Below are positions 39,001 through 51,400 of a stretch of 64,000 nucleotides of DNA, piece by piece. The notes under the pieces are model-generated. The model ran no database searches, was not told the DNA's origin, and worked only from the letters and a program-made list of their open reading frames with translations. Numbering within the stretch: position 1 is the first letter of the stretch; every line of letters starts with the position of its first letter. Source of the stretch: Trichoplax sp. H2 (taxonomy: Eukaryota > Placozoa > Uniplacotomia > Trichoplacea); the NCBI GenBank assembly GCA_003344405.1, contig NOWV01000020.1, positions 372,001-436,000 of the forward strand. Reading direction: 5' to 3'. A program made the translations under genes and the position numbers.

Positions 39001-42000
39001 ATAAAACTGATCTACTTCGTTGGTCAATATTTCTGAGATCGCGTGCAATAGAGGCGGAATCATCATTTTGGTAAGTTACATAGTCGAATTTCACCTAAAA
39101 TTTAACAAAATTAAGTCAAAATATAAAAATATTGGGAATACAGTAATACTTAAGATTAAAGGGTGAATCTAATTTAAGTAACTTACATCAAAGTAAGCTG
39201 GATTCTTTTGCAATACGCTGGTAGGAATACCTGACGTATATTTAGAGTATAGCTCAATTAATTCTCGAATAGATTGCAATTTATTAATTAAAACGACGAC
39301 ATCATGTTTGAGTATTGCATCTTGTAGGTAATCAGAACACGCAATGAAGAATTTAAGTTGATCTGGTGACGGTGGAGGTGAACTCTGAATAAACGATGGG
39401 AAACTTGCGTCGAAAGGCAGTACATCAAAGTCGGACTTATTTATTCTCTTAAGATCTGCGGATAACAATGCTGGCGGAATTAACGATATTGCTTTCTCAT
39501 ACCACCCTACCAGCTATTTTTCGAAGTAAACAAGATATATCAGTTGATTAGTATAGACTTATTATCTTAATTAATGATTAAGTTAAATACAATCAATAAT
39601 CCAATATTTTTATTGATCCTAAACCAATTTCCGTAAGTATGAGATGTAGCTAAGAGTGGTTGATAATTATTTACAGTATTTAGCTACGTTTAAATAATTG
39701 ATAAATTAAATACATTGTGTTAAGCATTATAAACTACTAACAGATTACTGAAATGATGGCGTAAATTTAGTCTATAAGAGATAATTTTAGCTCGTAAAAC
39801 ATGTCGTGAAAGTAAAACATTTCACTCATGAATACTATTTACAGATACTGCCTTAGTTGATGATCCAGTCAAGACGTATTTGGATCTAACGATATAACCT
39901 GATCTGTAATTGAGAAATATTATTCCTCCAAAATTAGATTCGATAATGATATATCATTTATCGATATTGTATAGTATATCTAGATCGTAAATAATTCCTA
40001 CGCAGTACTCTTTTCAGCTGTCCAGAGTAAGAGTTGTATCATAAGATGAACCTTATCGCTAAATCTAATTTGTGCCGGAGGTTACATCTCCTGTGGTATT
40101 GTTTTACCGTAATGTAATACGTAGAGAATTAGAAGTGTTAGAATCTGTTTTAACCCATTAGCAGCAGTTGGGTAAATTTTGTAATCGTTAATGAAGTAGA
40201 TTGTATTACAATATGTAAATCCTTATTCCCATTGGTGACGGAAAATAACCTCTACTCAATAGAGTAGTAATTTGATAACATATCGCAGTGACAGTGAATT
40301 AGAACTTACCCGAGTTAATAAATAATAAAAGCTGAATACAGCATTTAAGATCTTTCTTCTGGTGTCTAGTCGGCCTGAAAATTTTTTAATTACTGAATGG
40401 AACTGTTCGCTGAAGTAACCTATATTTTTAGTATCGTAATGTTTATATCCGATCATATCTTCAGCTTCTTGTTGTAGCTTTTCTGCTTTATCGATTACAT
40501 TCTATATTATTAGGTAGAAATACGTTAGTGGTGTATAGTCATGAAATCGAATTTAATTAATTAGGCTATATCATTCTTGATGTTATCTGATAATTTACCT
40601 TAGCGGTAACATAGAATTCGGTTTGAAAATCGTGGCGTAGCTGTTGAGCCATGGACAATGAAGTAGCTACTACTATAGGTGTTTCGAGGTATGATTCTCC
40701 ACGGTATTTCAACCAATTCATAATCTGTGGCAGTAAGCATAAATTAAGTAATCTACCGGTAGATTGTAGAGAAGTGAGAGATTATATCGATACACGTATG
40801 TTGTATATTACAAAAGACCGAAAAACTTTACTTTACTGTCAATAGTTAAAATTTATCGATATAAAAAAAATTTACATACCTCGTCAACGCGACTTTGAAA
40901 ATTTCTTAGATCAAAGCATTGCCTTAACTGCGTTTCTATATCGTTCCATATTGACGTAATCTTTTTGTTAGCATTAACAATTTTAGTATAACCTTTATCT
41001 GCATCTTCTGCTAAATCTTGATAAATAGGTTTAGTTGCGAAAGTCGATAATCCAGGATCAACTTCTGATCTATGAAGCCTCTTTAAAATGGCGGTTCCAT
41101 CATTAAGTAGTGATTTTATGTTTATTTCTCTATATAAATTAAAATAAGGAGTAGAAATAAGAGCGTTACTAGAAACGAGCTTGCCATCCTTTATTATAAA
41201 CTAAAATCCAACACTATTCAATGTTGATACTGGGCCATACGTACTTTAAAATGCGAGCGAATTCGGTCCTATATTTCTTAAAGACTTCTTCGGCGCCATC
41301 CAATGTCGATGGTAGCTCATTTTCTTTCATAGCCTCTAGTTCAGCTATAATTCTAGGTGCTTTACTATTTGTATCTTCACATTGTTGTATAAATGGTAGA
41401 ATTATCTAAAGATACACCATGAAGTAGATTAAAGGTGTTAATGTAGCGTAAATTGATAGAACTTGATAGATATGATTGACTGCAAGCTAATTAGATATCT
41501 AAAAATAAATAAAATAGCAAGCGAGCCAATGTGGAAATTTACAAATATTGATTAGCTTCGAAATATTGAAGTACTTCGGTAAATTTTTCATAAATGGAAG
41601 AGAACTGACGGTAAAATTATTGATTAATAAAATTGTGTACAATTACTAATGCACCTGCAAGTATCTGACACAAGCTTGATGATCGTGAACAAGGTATCCA
41701 CCAAGATCCGAAGTTAACTGACTCGAATCAATTTGAGATTTTAAGTCATGTACTTCGTTCAAGATTTTAATCTACAAGAACAATGACAAGTAACAAGGTG
41801 ATTTTAAATTACAGTAATCAATCTTAAATTAAGGTTTAAAATCCGAAATAGATTTGCCCACTGACTGGTAGAGGTTGTTTAAATTTCGATTGTTTGTATC
41901 GTGATAGTGCTTTTGATAGACACTTTTGATTCGCTCTACTTCTGGGTTTTATGAGATAAACGACATGGATCAGCCCTGTATATGCCTGAAAAAATTAGAC

Positions 42001-42849
42001 GGTTGATTTTAACTCTTAGTAATGCAGTGAAATCACAAAATATTTTAAATAATAAAGCAATATTTAAGTCACGGAAAGCTTATTGTACCTTGATGTTATC
42101 GAGAGCATCGAGTGTAAAATTAATGTATTCATATGGAGATGCTGATAAATCTATAATAATAGTATAGCCACGGTGTCGCTGTTCCATCCTATATTTAGAA
42201 ATATCCAAATATATGTTATATGAGTAGGAATTTTAGTTAAACTGATTAAATAGACTAGCGTTAAGTAAGGAGAATTGCTAGTATATACGCGTATAATACA
42301 ATATAATCATCTTATCGATGATTATTTTGAGTTAATGAAATCTCTGATTAATGATGTTTCGAATGAAAACGATAGATAGCTGCAATACAGTGCAAATAAA
42401 TACTGAGAGATAACGATGTTGCATTAAGATTGTGGTAATAACTTTTTACTAAATTAATCTTGTATGAATTACCTAGGTAGACCCATCCAGAAGTTAAGTA
42501 GTTGGGTCATCTCTAGAGTACTTAAATCGGTTATTCCCGTTCCATGACGTTTAGCAGGCAAGGTAATAATTGGGCCACCTCGTTGATCGGTACCACCTTA
42601 TCGAAAGAATATAGTAGTCAATATATTAGCGTATATATAAACTGTGTTCATTATTCCTTCTACGACCATTTAAAGATACACATACCAATTAGCCTGCAAT
42701 TTATACAGATACTACTACGCTACAGAGCTTGTACCTCTATTGGTCTAATTGTGCAAGAAATTTTTTGCAGTTTACTTATTTTTACCTGTTAAGATGGCAG
42801 CCTCTGACAGCAACGTATCAGTATTTAGAATGGACGGTTTGGATGGCAT
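33044..42849 (-). CDS. SEC14/spectrin-repeat protein with giant disordered tail (2540 aa)
   Basis: Eleven exons join in frame: 42849-42786, 42596-42473, 42188-42089, 41985-41866, 41771-41655, 41405-41241, 41200-40880, 40640-40599, 40501-40310, 39513-39187, 39094-33044. Residues 1-175 form a SEC14-like domain of the TRIO/kalirin/MCF2L/SESTD1 type: LTGGTDQRGGPIITLPAK, RGYTIIIDLSASPYEY, LIHVVYLIKPRS, SSQLTSDLGGYLVHDH. Such domains bind phospholipids. Residues 176-524 are helical and spectrin-like. Residues 525-2540, all one exon, are low complexity: S/N/Q/P-rich, a Gln/Arg coiled coil (near QLKQQREKRLMQERALVF), a Met/Tyr/Pro/Gly-rich prion-like block, then an acidic S/T/E/N tail ending KFRHKNKW. 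No DH, PH, SH3 or kinase domain is seen, so it is not a Rho exchange factor of the TRIO kind. Likely a membrane-associated scaffold. The intron at 41240-41201 is only 40 bases. Confidence 0.85.
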
Positions 42850-43411
42850 GATCACTTATCTATAAACCTAACTGATAGGAAAGTATCGCTTAATTACAGG
42901 AGCATGTTTTTATTTTTCTATTCAAAAATTCATCTTCTACAATCGTATAAGACATTGCAAACTTTGAGTTTATTTATAAGATCCCTTAGCTAATGGTAAA
43001 TGAACTCAAACTACTTGATACTATATGCATAAAGAGCTCTTTTTTACGTATATTCAGTCCTAAGGTTCGTTTATTCTATTTGATTATATACTGTGTATAA
43101 TAAATGTTTTCAGTAATGCGGCGATGGTATCACTATGTCGTCAATTGAAGGCTTGCACATTGTATCGTGCATATTTTGATAATATTTTAAGTGCGATCAA
43201 AATTAAATCCTATCGACGACATACTGATGTCCAATTAGCCTACTGTAAGATGTAAGCTCAAAAATTCTGGCTCCAGAATACAATTGTATGCTTTGATGTA
43301 TCAGTTACATTAAATGTTTTACTAGCTATTTTGGGCGGTTGATGTTAGCATTTAGTACAATAAGAGGCTACTATCAATAATGTTGTAGATAGTTATAATT
43401 TTTTCGTTATA

Positions 43412-46400
43412 GATTCTAATATCATTGAAATTGAACTATCAGAAGATAAGGAAGATAATATCAATCGCTGTTTTCCAATTTGATACAAAGGTCAATAAAA
43501 GTAGGAAGTTACGAGAAATGATTATGATTTCGGCGATAACGGTCAAGGGTGATTGTCCACTATAGTACAATAGCCCAGATTATGATATTATCGCTAGAAA
43601 GTTAATCGTAGTAATTTAATATAATCTTCAGTATAAAGTATTATTACCAGTAAATTCTGCTAGTTTCTCATTGCCTACAAATAAGTTAACACAAATTGTT
43701 GTTATCTGACGAAATCTTTAATGAAAAGTATGTCGGTAAACGAAGAGGAAAGGATGCCACTAGAGCGATAAATTGTCGATACAATAGTTATTAACGTATC
43801 ATTGTTGTCCGAAACTAAAGCATTAACTGTAGATGAGGAAATTATTTTGTTCTATTTTGACACAATAGTATACAAACACAATAACAGTAAGTACCATATT
43901 AATATAGAATTGCTAAAGGAATCAGGGAGCGTTAAGTATATCCTAACTAGCGATGGAAAAATTGATTTTACGGAATTAAAAATGATCGATTAATATCCTC
44001 CTGTGTTGCGTAACGCTGCACTATTTACATATGCTAGATGTAATTAATGTAAACACATCAATAATAAAAAAATACTGCTTGAAATAGATTGTTGCTTGGC
44101 AGTGCATGATGGTATACAAGTTAAAATCTCTAGATAATTGTATCGTCATCGATCACTCTCTGTTATAACAGTAGTCACTACTTTCAATTAAATTGTAATG
44201 TGTCTCAAATTAAATAGAGGATATTATTTGCTATAACTGATTTCACGATATGGTTGCGTACGATATTATTTACTCCTGAACTTTATACAACTCGTGTAAG
44301 TAGGGCGAATACAGTCTTATACATATAAAGACAATAGGTACGCTATATTTACTTGACGGTAGCCAAGCTTCAATGTGTCACAATAATCGATTTAATTAAT
44401 TTTTCTAACTGGAAGGAAGGTAGTTTGACTATTGATTGGCAGAAAATATACAGTAGGGTGATGATAATAATAGTGTAATTATAGTGGATTGAATATTTGA
44501 AAGGCTAGTTATGAAGTAATTCGATTAATTTTATTTAAAAATATTATTTTACTATGTTTATTCTAGTTATGATAATATGTGTTGGGATGATCCACGAAAA
44601 GATGCAATTTTTAACGATGATAGTCATTATGAATATAAGGATCCTGAACTTTAAAAGTAATAACTACAATGATTCTATGGATAAAGACGTCTAAAATAGA
44701 AAGAGTAGATTGATTTTTGATGATTATTATGAATAGTAATTAATTTATCATTTCGTAGTGTATTATTGTTATATACCAAACGATAATAACGTAAAGCTGA
44801 TGGAAAATTAATAATGCACTTTAACCTATCACTACATTGGTGTAGCGTTTATTCGATAGTCAAATTACACAGAATATCGATATCATAACTATTCCATTAA
44901 GAATAAATGAATTCATTCCTCTTAAATAGTATACAAAGTTGCATTAGTATTACATATTTCTATATCCAGTTACTTTGTTACTTATTACTGATATTGAATC
45001 GATTCTTACTTCTGCATGTTCTATTTTTAGTATGGTGGGACTCAAACGTGTTGTTACTTCGCTTAGAGCTTACTAATTCTTGTTGATTGGCTAAACACTA
45101 ACGTACACGTCCATCTGCACATCTAATCTTTTAGATGATAAATAAATAAGGGAAAATGATTTGGACATTTTATTCGAAATGGCAGAGTAATGCTTATTTT
45201 ACGGTTGATGATGGGTAATTACGATTTTATGTGAGCTAAAAATACCCCTCGTATATCATCATGTTCATTAATCGAATAGTGTAATGTCAGCAGTTGGGGG
45301 GGGGGCGGTGGTCGAGGATACACGTACTCTTTAGCAGTGGAGCAAATAGGTGATCGTAGAATGTCTTCGTTGGAGTGTACATAAGAAGGAGGAACTGTAA
45401 CATTTGTAATCTAAAATATGAAAACATTGCCATGTTACCGCCATTCTAATTCGTAAATTGTGTCCGTATGGATGAGAGTGGTCTTATCGATGCAAATGAT
45501 AACCTATATTAATTCATGAATCGGCCGATCTCATTAAAATTGTGGAATATAGGAATACGTCTTATAAATGCCATATGAAGAATTTGAATATTATTCTATA
45601 CGTAACATTTTTGTCGTTCTGTATATTAATATTTGTTCCTATTGATGATAGTTTTCCGCTTCTTCCTTCCATTAAATTAAGTAAAACCGTATATTGCAAT
45701 GTTATCGTTGTTAGCGGTATCATTTAACATGTATGAATTGCGGATAGTTGGATGGTGTTATAGATATATTTGAAGCTACCGTTGTGGTATCTTCTGATTA
45801 TAGACCTTGCTTTGCCTGAATTTGGTAACGATTAAGGTAATTCAATCTTGGTGCGCTAACGCGTTATAAACTAAGGCTTTGGTTTCGACTGTTGTCTGCT
45901 TAAGTAATTTTTGAATTTTTGAATTCTTTTAACTATCATGACACCGCTAATAGTACAATTATGATCCACTAGAGCGATTTCAATAGCATTTTACATGCTC
46001 TACGCTTGTATCACTACTGAAAATGTTGGACAATTAAGAAGGTTCTATTGACAAACGATGAAAATTTTATTTCTATTTTATAACTGACTGGTTCATTAGT
46101 AGCATGATATTGCATGATATTGTCGGCGTTAAAAGGAAGATTAATTTCAACTCCTTGGATGGAAATGAAGATTTACAGTAGTTCATGATTCTATATGTTT
46201 ATCATTTTATTCAGAAATGAAAAGGGATCGACCGAGATAAGATCATGATGGTCAATGGCTAGTACAGAATGAAAGTATAGAAAAGAAAACAACGTAAGCA
46301 ATTTAAAACAATTTCTACCATTAGGTACGACAAAGGATAAACTTTATGGAATGGATTTTGATCATCGCCTGAAGACACATATGAAACTGTCGACCGCGAA

Positions 46401-46595
46401 TTCTATCTATGTTTAGCCTGGTAGTGACTTGATCAAGAGTTACCTGATCTTGAGCATCAATAATTGTAGATGATTAATTTCCTACAATCTTACGTTGTCG
46501 ATGGTAGACGTAAGAAAGTAATTGGCGATCTTGATCTACTTGAACAGGGATTAATTGTACGCCAAGTTGAATATTTGGGTTTGCGTAGCATCTGA
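43412..46595 (+). pseudogene. Possible decayed or unrecognised plus-strand coding fragments
   Basis: Several short plus-strand frames read like protein but are broken by stops. They are 43415-43482 (DSNIIEIELSEDKEDNI), 43802-43993 (63 codons, LSETKALTVDEEIILFYFD), near 44580-44654 (WDDPRKDAIFNDDSHYEY), 46273-46416 (FLPLGTTKDKLYGMDFDHR) and 46470-46595 (41 codons, SYVVDGRRKKVIGDLDLLEQ). They share a strand and charged, D/E/K-rich composition, but I found no chain of splice sites joining them and recognise no family. They may be remnants of one gene or a mobile element, or chance. Confidence 0.22.
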
Positions 46596-46769
46596 ATATT
46601 ATGACCCAATTATAGCTGATCAGCATCAACTGGTGATTGGTTGAAGGCTTGGCGAACCGACGCGTAGTTTACTATGGTGACCGCCGCGATGGAACTTGAA
46701 TTCTATTGGACGTTTAGTAAGCATGCGCACCGATCGTTTTATTCGAACATCATGCAAGTTCCCTTCGTG

Positions 46770-47230
46770 TACAGTACAGTACAGTAGAATTCCTCCGTAC
46801 AGTACTGTACACTGGTAGGTAGTGCTTTTCATAAGGTAATGATCTGGGAGCCTGGGGTTGTTAGTAACTTGTTACTAAAATACGCGACTAAACAAGAAAA
46901 TACCATTACAGTATACTGTACTGAGTAGTGGAAGGGCTAATTTCTATGATTCTTGTGCAAACACTACAGCAGTGCACTCGCTGTACTGTGGGTTGTTACT
47001 AAAATAAGCGACTAGACAAGAAAATACGATTATACTGTACTGTATTGAGTATGTTCGGGCTAATTTCTATGATTTTGTGCAAACACGACAGCAGTGCACT
47101 CGCTGTAGTGTGTACACTGTATGTACAGTATACTGTACTATACTGTACTGTACAGTTCAGTACCGTACAGTGTACAGTACCTTAACGGGTGCATATTGTG
47201 ACTGTACACTGTACAGTCATGGACTACTCA
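46770..47230. repeat. 124-bp tandem repeat and TACAGTAC palindrome cluster
   Basis: Two copies starting near 46869 and 46993 share GTTACTAAAATACGCGACTA, CAAGAAAATAC, GGGCTAATTTCTATGATT and AGCAGTGCACTCGCTGTA. Dense self-complementary strings of the TACAGTACTGTACA type flank them and repeat many times at 46,775-46,815 and 47,110-47,215. Confidence 0.85.
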
Positions 47231-48473
47231 ATTACACTACCGTATGCAAACTCTTGACTTTTGCTTTACAGCTACCTGACCTACAAAACTGCCTTTCTAT
47301 TTTGCAGTAAAGGACTCAATTTATACATTCTCGTTCTACTGTAATAAAGGAGTAAGCATGATCTACAAATAGGCAATGCCATATTTTAAATTTCCACCTG
47401 GCAATCTCCTTCGCACAGATTAAATATAAAGCGGAAATGAAATTAAAAATCGCATGCAATCTGAAACTTATCGATGGTATATTGTTTTTCCTGCATTCCA
47501 AATAAAAGCTTTTCTCTGCTTTATCCAAGCTATTCCTTGAGTGCTTTACATCTACTAACGCTTTGGAACGAAATGATAGGCAGCTCAATTTTGTAAAATA
47601 AAGCTTCACTAAACACTTGACGCTCTCCTTAGCCGCAAACTAATTTACGAATCACAATGGAATGATTTATGAACTGTTATGGCATGTATATCATAAAATA
47701 AGGCTAAGAGGAATTGTTTATTGCTGCCTGCAACCAGGTGTTACAATATAATCATCGCTATGCATATAACATATTCGTATTTAGCGATAGATACTATTTG
47801 ATAGTGCTTAACAGTGTATCACTAGCAGATGCATTGTAACTAAGCTACCGAGAAAAACGAAACAAAATTCAATGCTCACGTAATGTACAATTATTCATTT
47901 TCTAAAAATTAGAGAAGGGATTTTTTTTATAGGATAATTACATTATTTAAAGTCAAATTCGTGAATTCAATACAATGAGAAAGAGATTAATTTTAATATA
48001 GATCCAAGAATTATACTCATACAAGTATGTTATCATTAAATTTATGTATTAAATTATATTTGAATCAAGAACTAAAATTTATAGTAAGACTAAAAGCTAA
48101 TCTTTGCTAGACATCGTTCAGATCCAAGTCTAAATATCACTTTGTGCTATTTATCGGCATTATGACGTCTTTTGTTGCGAATTATATTCGGAAAGATAGT
48201 ACTTGATTCCGATTACAATCATTGTAAACTATGATACTTGGTAAGACTGATTTTATGGAGTACTTAATTACACATTATAAAGGCACGATTGAATAACGTT
48301 CATAAAGTCTTTATTATAATACAGGAAGAGACTATATTATACTCGTATAACATTTGCTGAGATCATTCGTTACGGTTTCCTAATTTATGACGTAAAGGTC
48401 AAGTCAATGTTGGTTAGCTACTAATATATCATAGTCGAAGTGACCAAGGATTTTGAAGTCATGTAATCCAATA

Positions 48474-48479
48474 TTTATT
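48474..48479 (-). terminator. Poly(A) signal AATAAA right after the KIF17 stop
   Basis: On the minus strand AATAAA lies 7 bases after the TAG stop (48489-48487). If used, the KIF17 mRNA would have a 3' UTR of only about 20-40 bases. Alternatively a more distal signal is used. Confidence 0.5.
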
Positions 48480-48486
48480 ATTTGGG

Positions 48487-51400
48487 CTAATTTCCTGTTG
48501 ATCGTTTGCCTCCTAAAGGTTGCAACTTACCATGCCTTGAATTCGGACGATTATTAGATATTGATTCCAATTTTGCCGGTCGCGATGGCTGCATAGGGTT
48601 ATGATGAACGGGTGATAATGGTGCATTGCCATTTAACAGTTTATGTGGTGGTTTTCGCTGATCGGGTAGGTCTAAGCCGCTATTCCCCAAGGTATTACCT
48701 CCAAGGAGTTGATTAACACGTTTCGATTTAAAATAATTAGTACTACTATCATTCTTTTTGTTCAACCGTTGAAGGTATTTGTCTTCTTCCGGTGTTACTG
48801 CTTCATCATTATCAGATGAATAATTAGTACTGCCGTTATTAGCTGCTTGTTGCTGACGCATTTTATTACTCGACGTTGTCGATGGTTTGCCACCAGGTGG
48901 TAATGATAGTTTAGATAAAATTAAATCAGGAATTGTCCATTTCTGATTTTCATCGTCCCATTTGCATTCTATACGTACCTTATCGATATTGTAGTAGTTA
49001 CAGTCGCGACGAATGCATCCCTGTATACGCTCTAGTATTTGAGTATTTAACTTAATTTCTCTTTCTTGCTTTCGTATTGTATCTAAAAAGTCTTGCCTTT
49101 CAGTCTCAAATTCGCTTTGTAAATCACGAATTTCAATTTCGCTTGCTGTCAGCTTTTGTTGCAGGTCATCTACAACTTTAGTTTTATTCTTGATATCATC
49201 ATGTAATGAATCATATACTTTAATCATGATGCCATCATCTTCCATCTTTTGTATATTTTTTAATAAAGTTTGTCGTTTCTTTTCTGCGTGGCGTTTACGT
49301 TTTAGTCGCTTTTCTTTTAACGCTTCATCATTGGCTTTTTCACCTCCAATCATTTTGAGTTGTAGTTCTTGAAGTCGCTGTAGTGCTTGATCATGTTGGA
49401 ATAGTTGTTTTTCGCTTGGGCTATTCATGATAGCATCTGGACTATTGGAAGGTACCATGGCACGAATATTCATTTCAAGGTGGTTATCTACTCCTTCCTG
49501 AATTTCTGTAGTAACCTATTAATTTATAAATTAAGGTAAATACCAAGTCATAGTAACGAAATATCCAGTTGCTACTTAGTTTAGTTCAGACTATTGCTGT
49601 ATTTATTTCTCAGTTCTCATATACTGTACGTTGTGTTAAAACTACGTATCGTTTACTACTGAAAATTTTCATACCGCTTCCTGTTCAGTTCCTATAAATT
49701 CTTTTCTTTCACCTTCAACTATATTTTGTGCAGTTTCTAATAACAATATATGTATAAGGTTAATAATAGAATAATTTTGGAAACGATCGTTATGAGCCCA
49801 AATAATTATAATACACCTAAATATAAATCACTGGAAGTATTTTTATACGGTAAGTGCAGACAGTTATGTTTATATTATGCACATACTGTATACAGTAGCT
49901 ACTATATTATTATTTATCTATTGTCAAGGGATGATAAAGCACTAAGTTTTGTAATTTCTGAAGTTACAAGTAAGTTAAGACTGGTAATTATTATATGTGC
50001 AGGAATTGCATATACTGTGTATACTATGTTCATTCATGTAACTGGGATCAATCTTAATATAGATTTAAATTAAAGGAAATCTAATTTGTTTGAGTTATTA
50101 TAGGATAATTCTTATTTATGTAGCATAATTACGGTATATTAAAACAGTGTGCATTAACTAAGTATCATCAGAAATATCCTTCAATTAATGATATGTTATG
50201 CTCGCATTTGTACCCTGTGTTACTGTGCTTTGGGCTGGCTTAGGTTTCGTTGCTTCATTCGGTTGTGTATCTGGAGGAACTTCTTTTGTCTCTGATTGCT
50301 GTTGCTTTTGGGAATTTAACATTTCAAGGCGTAGTTGTTCTAATTTATTTTCATACTCATCTTTGATATTAGCCACTTCTGATTCTAACTTTGCTCGATT
50401 GGCTTGTTCGCTCTGAAATTTTTGTTCCAGATTTGACATCTGATTTTCATACTGATTTTTAAGTTTTTCTTTTTCTTCCATTAACTTTAATCGCGCTTGC
50501 TCATTTTGCTCGTTTTCTTTTTCAATTTCAGCTTGGTTAGCTTGATCCGGTGTAGGTACCGATGCGTCTGTTAGGCAATCAGATATGCCATTTAACGCAA
50601 TGAATTTATGATATAAAATTAGGCGTTATTAGTGAAATACTACTAACATGTTCGCTAAAGAGATATAGCTATCTTACCCGTAGGTGAAACAGTTAGCATT
50701 GATTTAAGTTTTTTAATTTCTTCTTGATATTGTCTGATCAATGCATCTTTTGGATCTTCATTAATACGAGGTTTATTTTTGATGTTTTTAGCACGATTGG
50801 CGTATCGTAAAGTGCTTAAGGTTTCATCATAGTTATTATCGGCAGGACTAATGCAAGCAACCATTAAAGTTTTAGTATTGCCACCCAAAGAGTCTTGTAG
50901 TAATCTTGTTAATTTTGAATCTCTTTAATGATAATAACCAGAGTATTTCAGTTATAATGCAACTTAAATGATCTTATTATTTAATTAAAGTTGTAAAATG
51001 GTTATTTTATGATACTAACCTGTATGGAATATGCTTAGATTTGCCATCAACTAATGCTGAAATAACATTACCAAGAGCGGATAAAGATAAATTGATTTTA
51101 GTAGCTTCTTTTAGCCTACTACCTGATGCACCCGTTTTTGATTGACGTTCACTACCAGCTAAATCAACTAAATTTAGTTTTCCAGCTCGAAGATGTTCAT
51201 CGCCGTCATCATCTAAATAATGCAATAAAATCCGCAAGTATTGTGATCCTTAGATACGTATCGTGTTGAAAAATCTATTTATCGTTAGAAATTTTTAGAA
51301 TCCAATTTAAACTTTGCGTTATTTTACCTTTAACACACATTTCTAGACTAATAGTAAATATGGAATGAGATCTTGAGGAATCCGCATTCATTAAGGTAGC

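Larger units (their letters stand above)
42850..48486. other. Upstream of SEC14/spectrin gene and downstream of KIF17; no clear gene
   Basis: The first part should include the SEC14/spectrin promoter. Short coding-like fragments occur on the plus strand at 43,400-46,600 and are described separately. A run of ten G occurs at 45296-45305. From 46.77 to 47.23 kb there are TACAGTAC-type palindromes and a 124-bp tandem repeat. 47.3-48.4 kb holds nothing I can name beyond the KIF17 3' flank. Confidence 0.45.

Noticed and set aside
47316-47609. 97-codon minus-strand frame downstream of KIF17
   Set aside because: No recognisable motif and no splice partners; kept as chance.
49750-50073. 107-codon plus-strand frame antisense within a KIF17 intron, hydrophobic
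   Set aside because: Fits wholly inside the 49737-50213 intron, AT-rich codons mimic membrane residues, and nothing conserved is visible.
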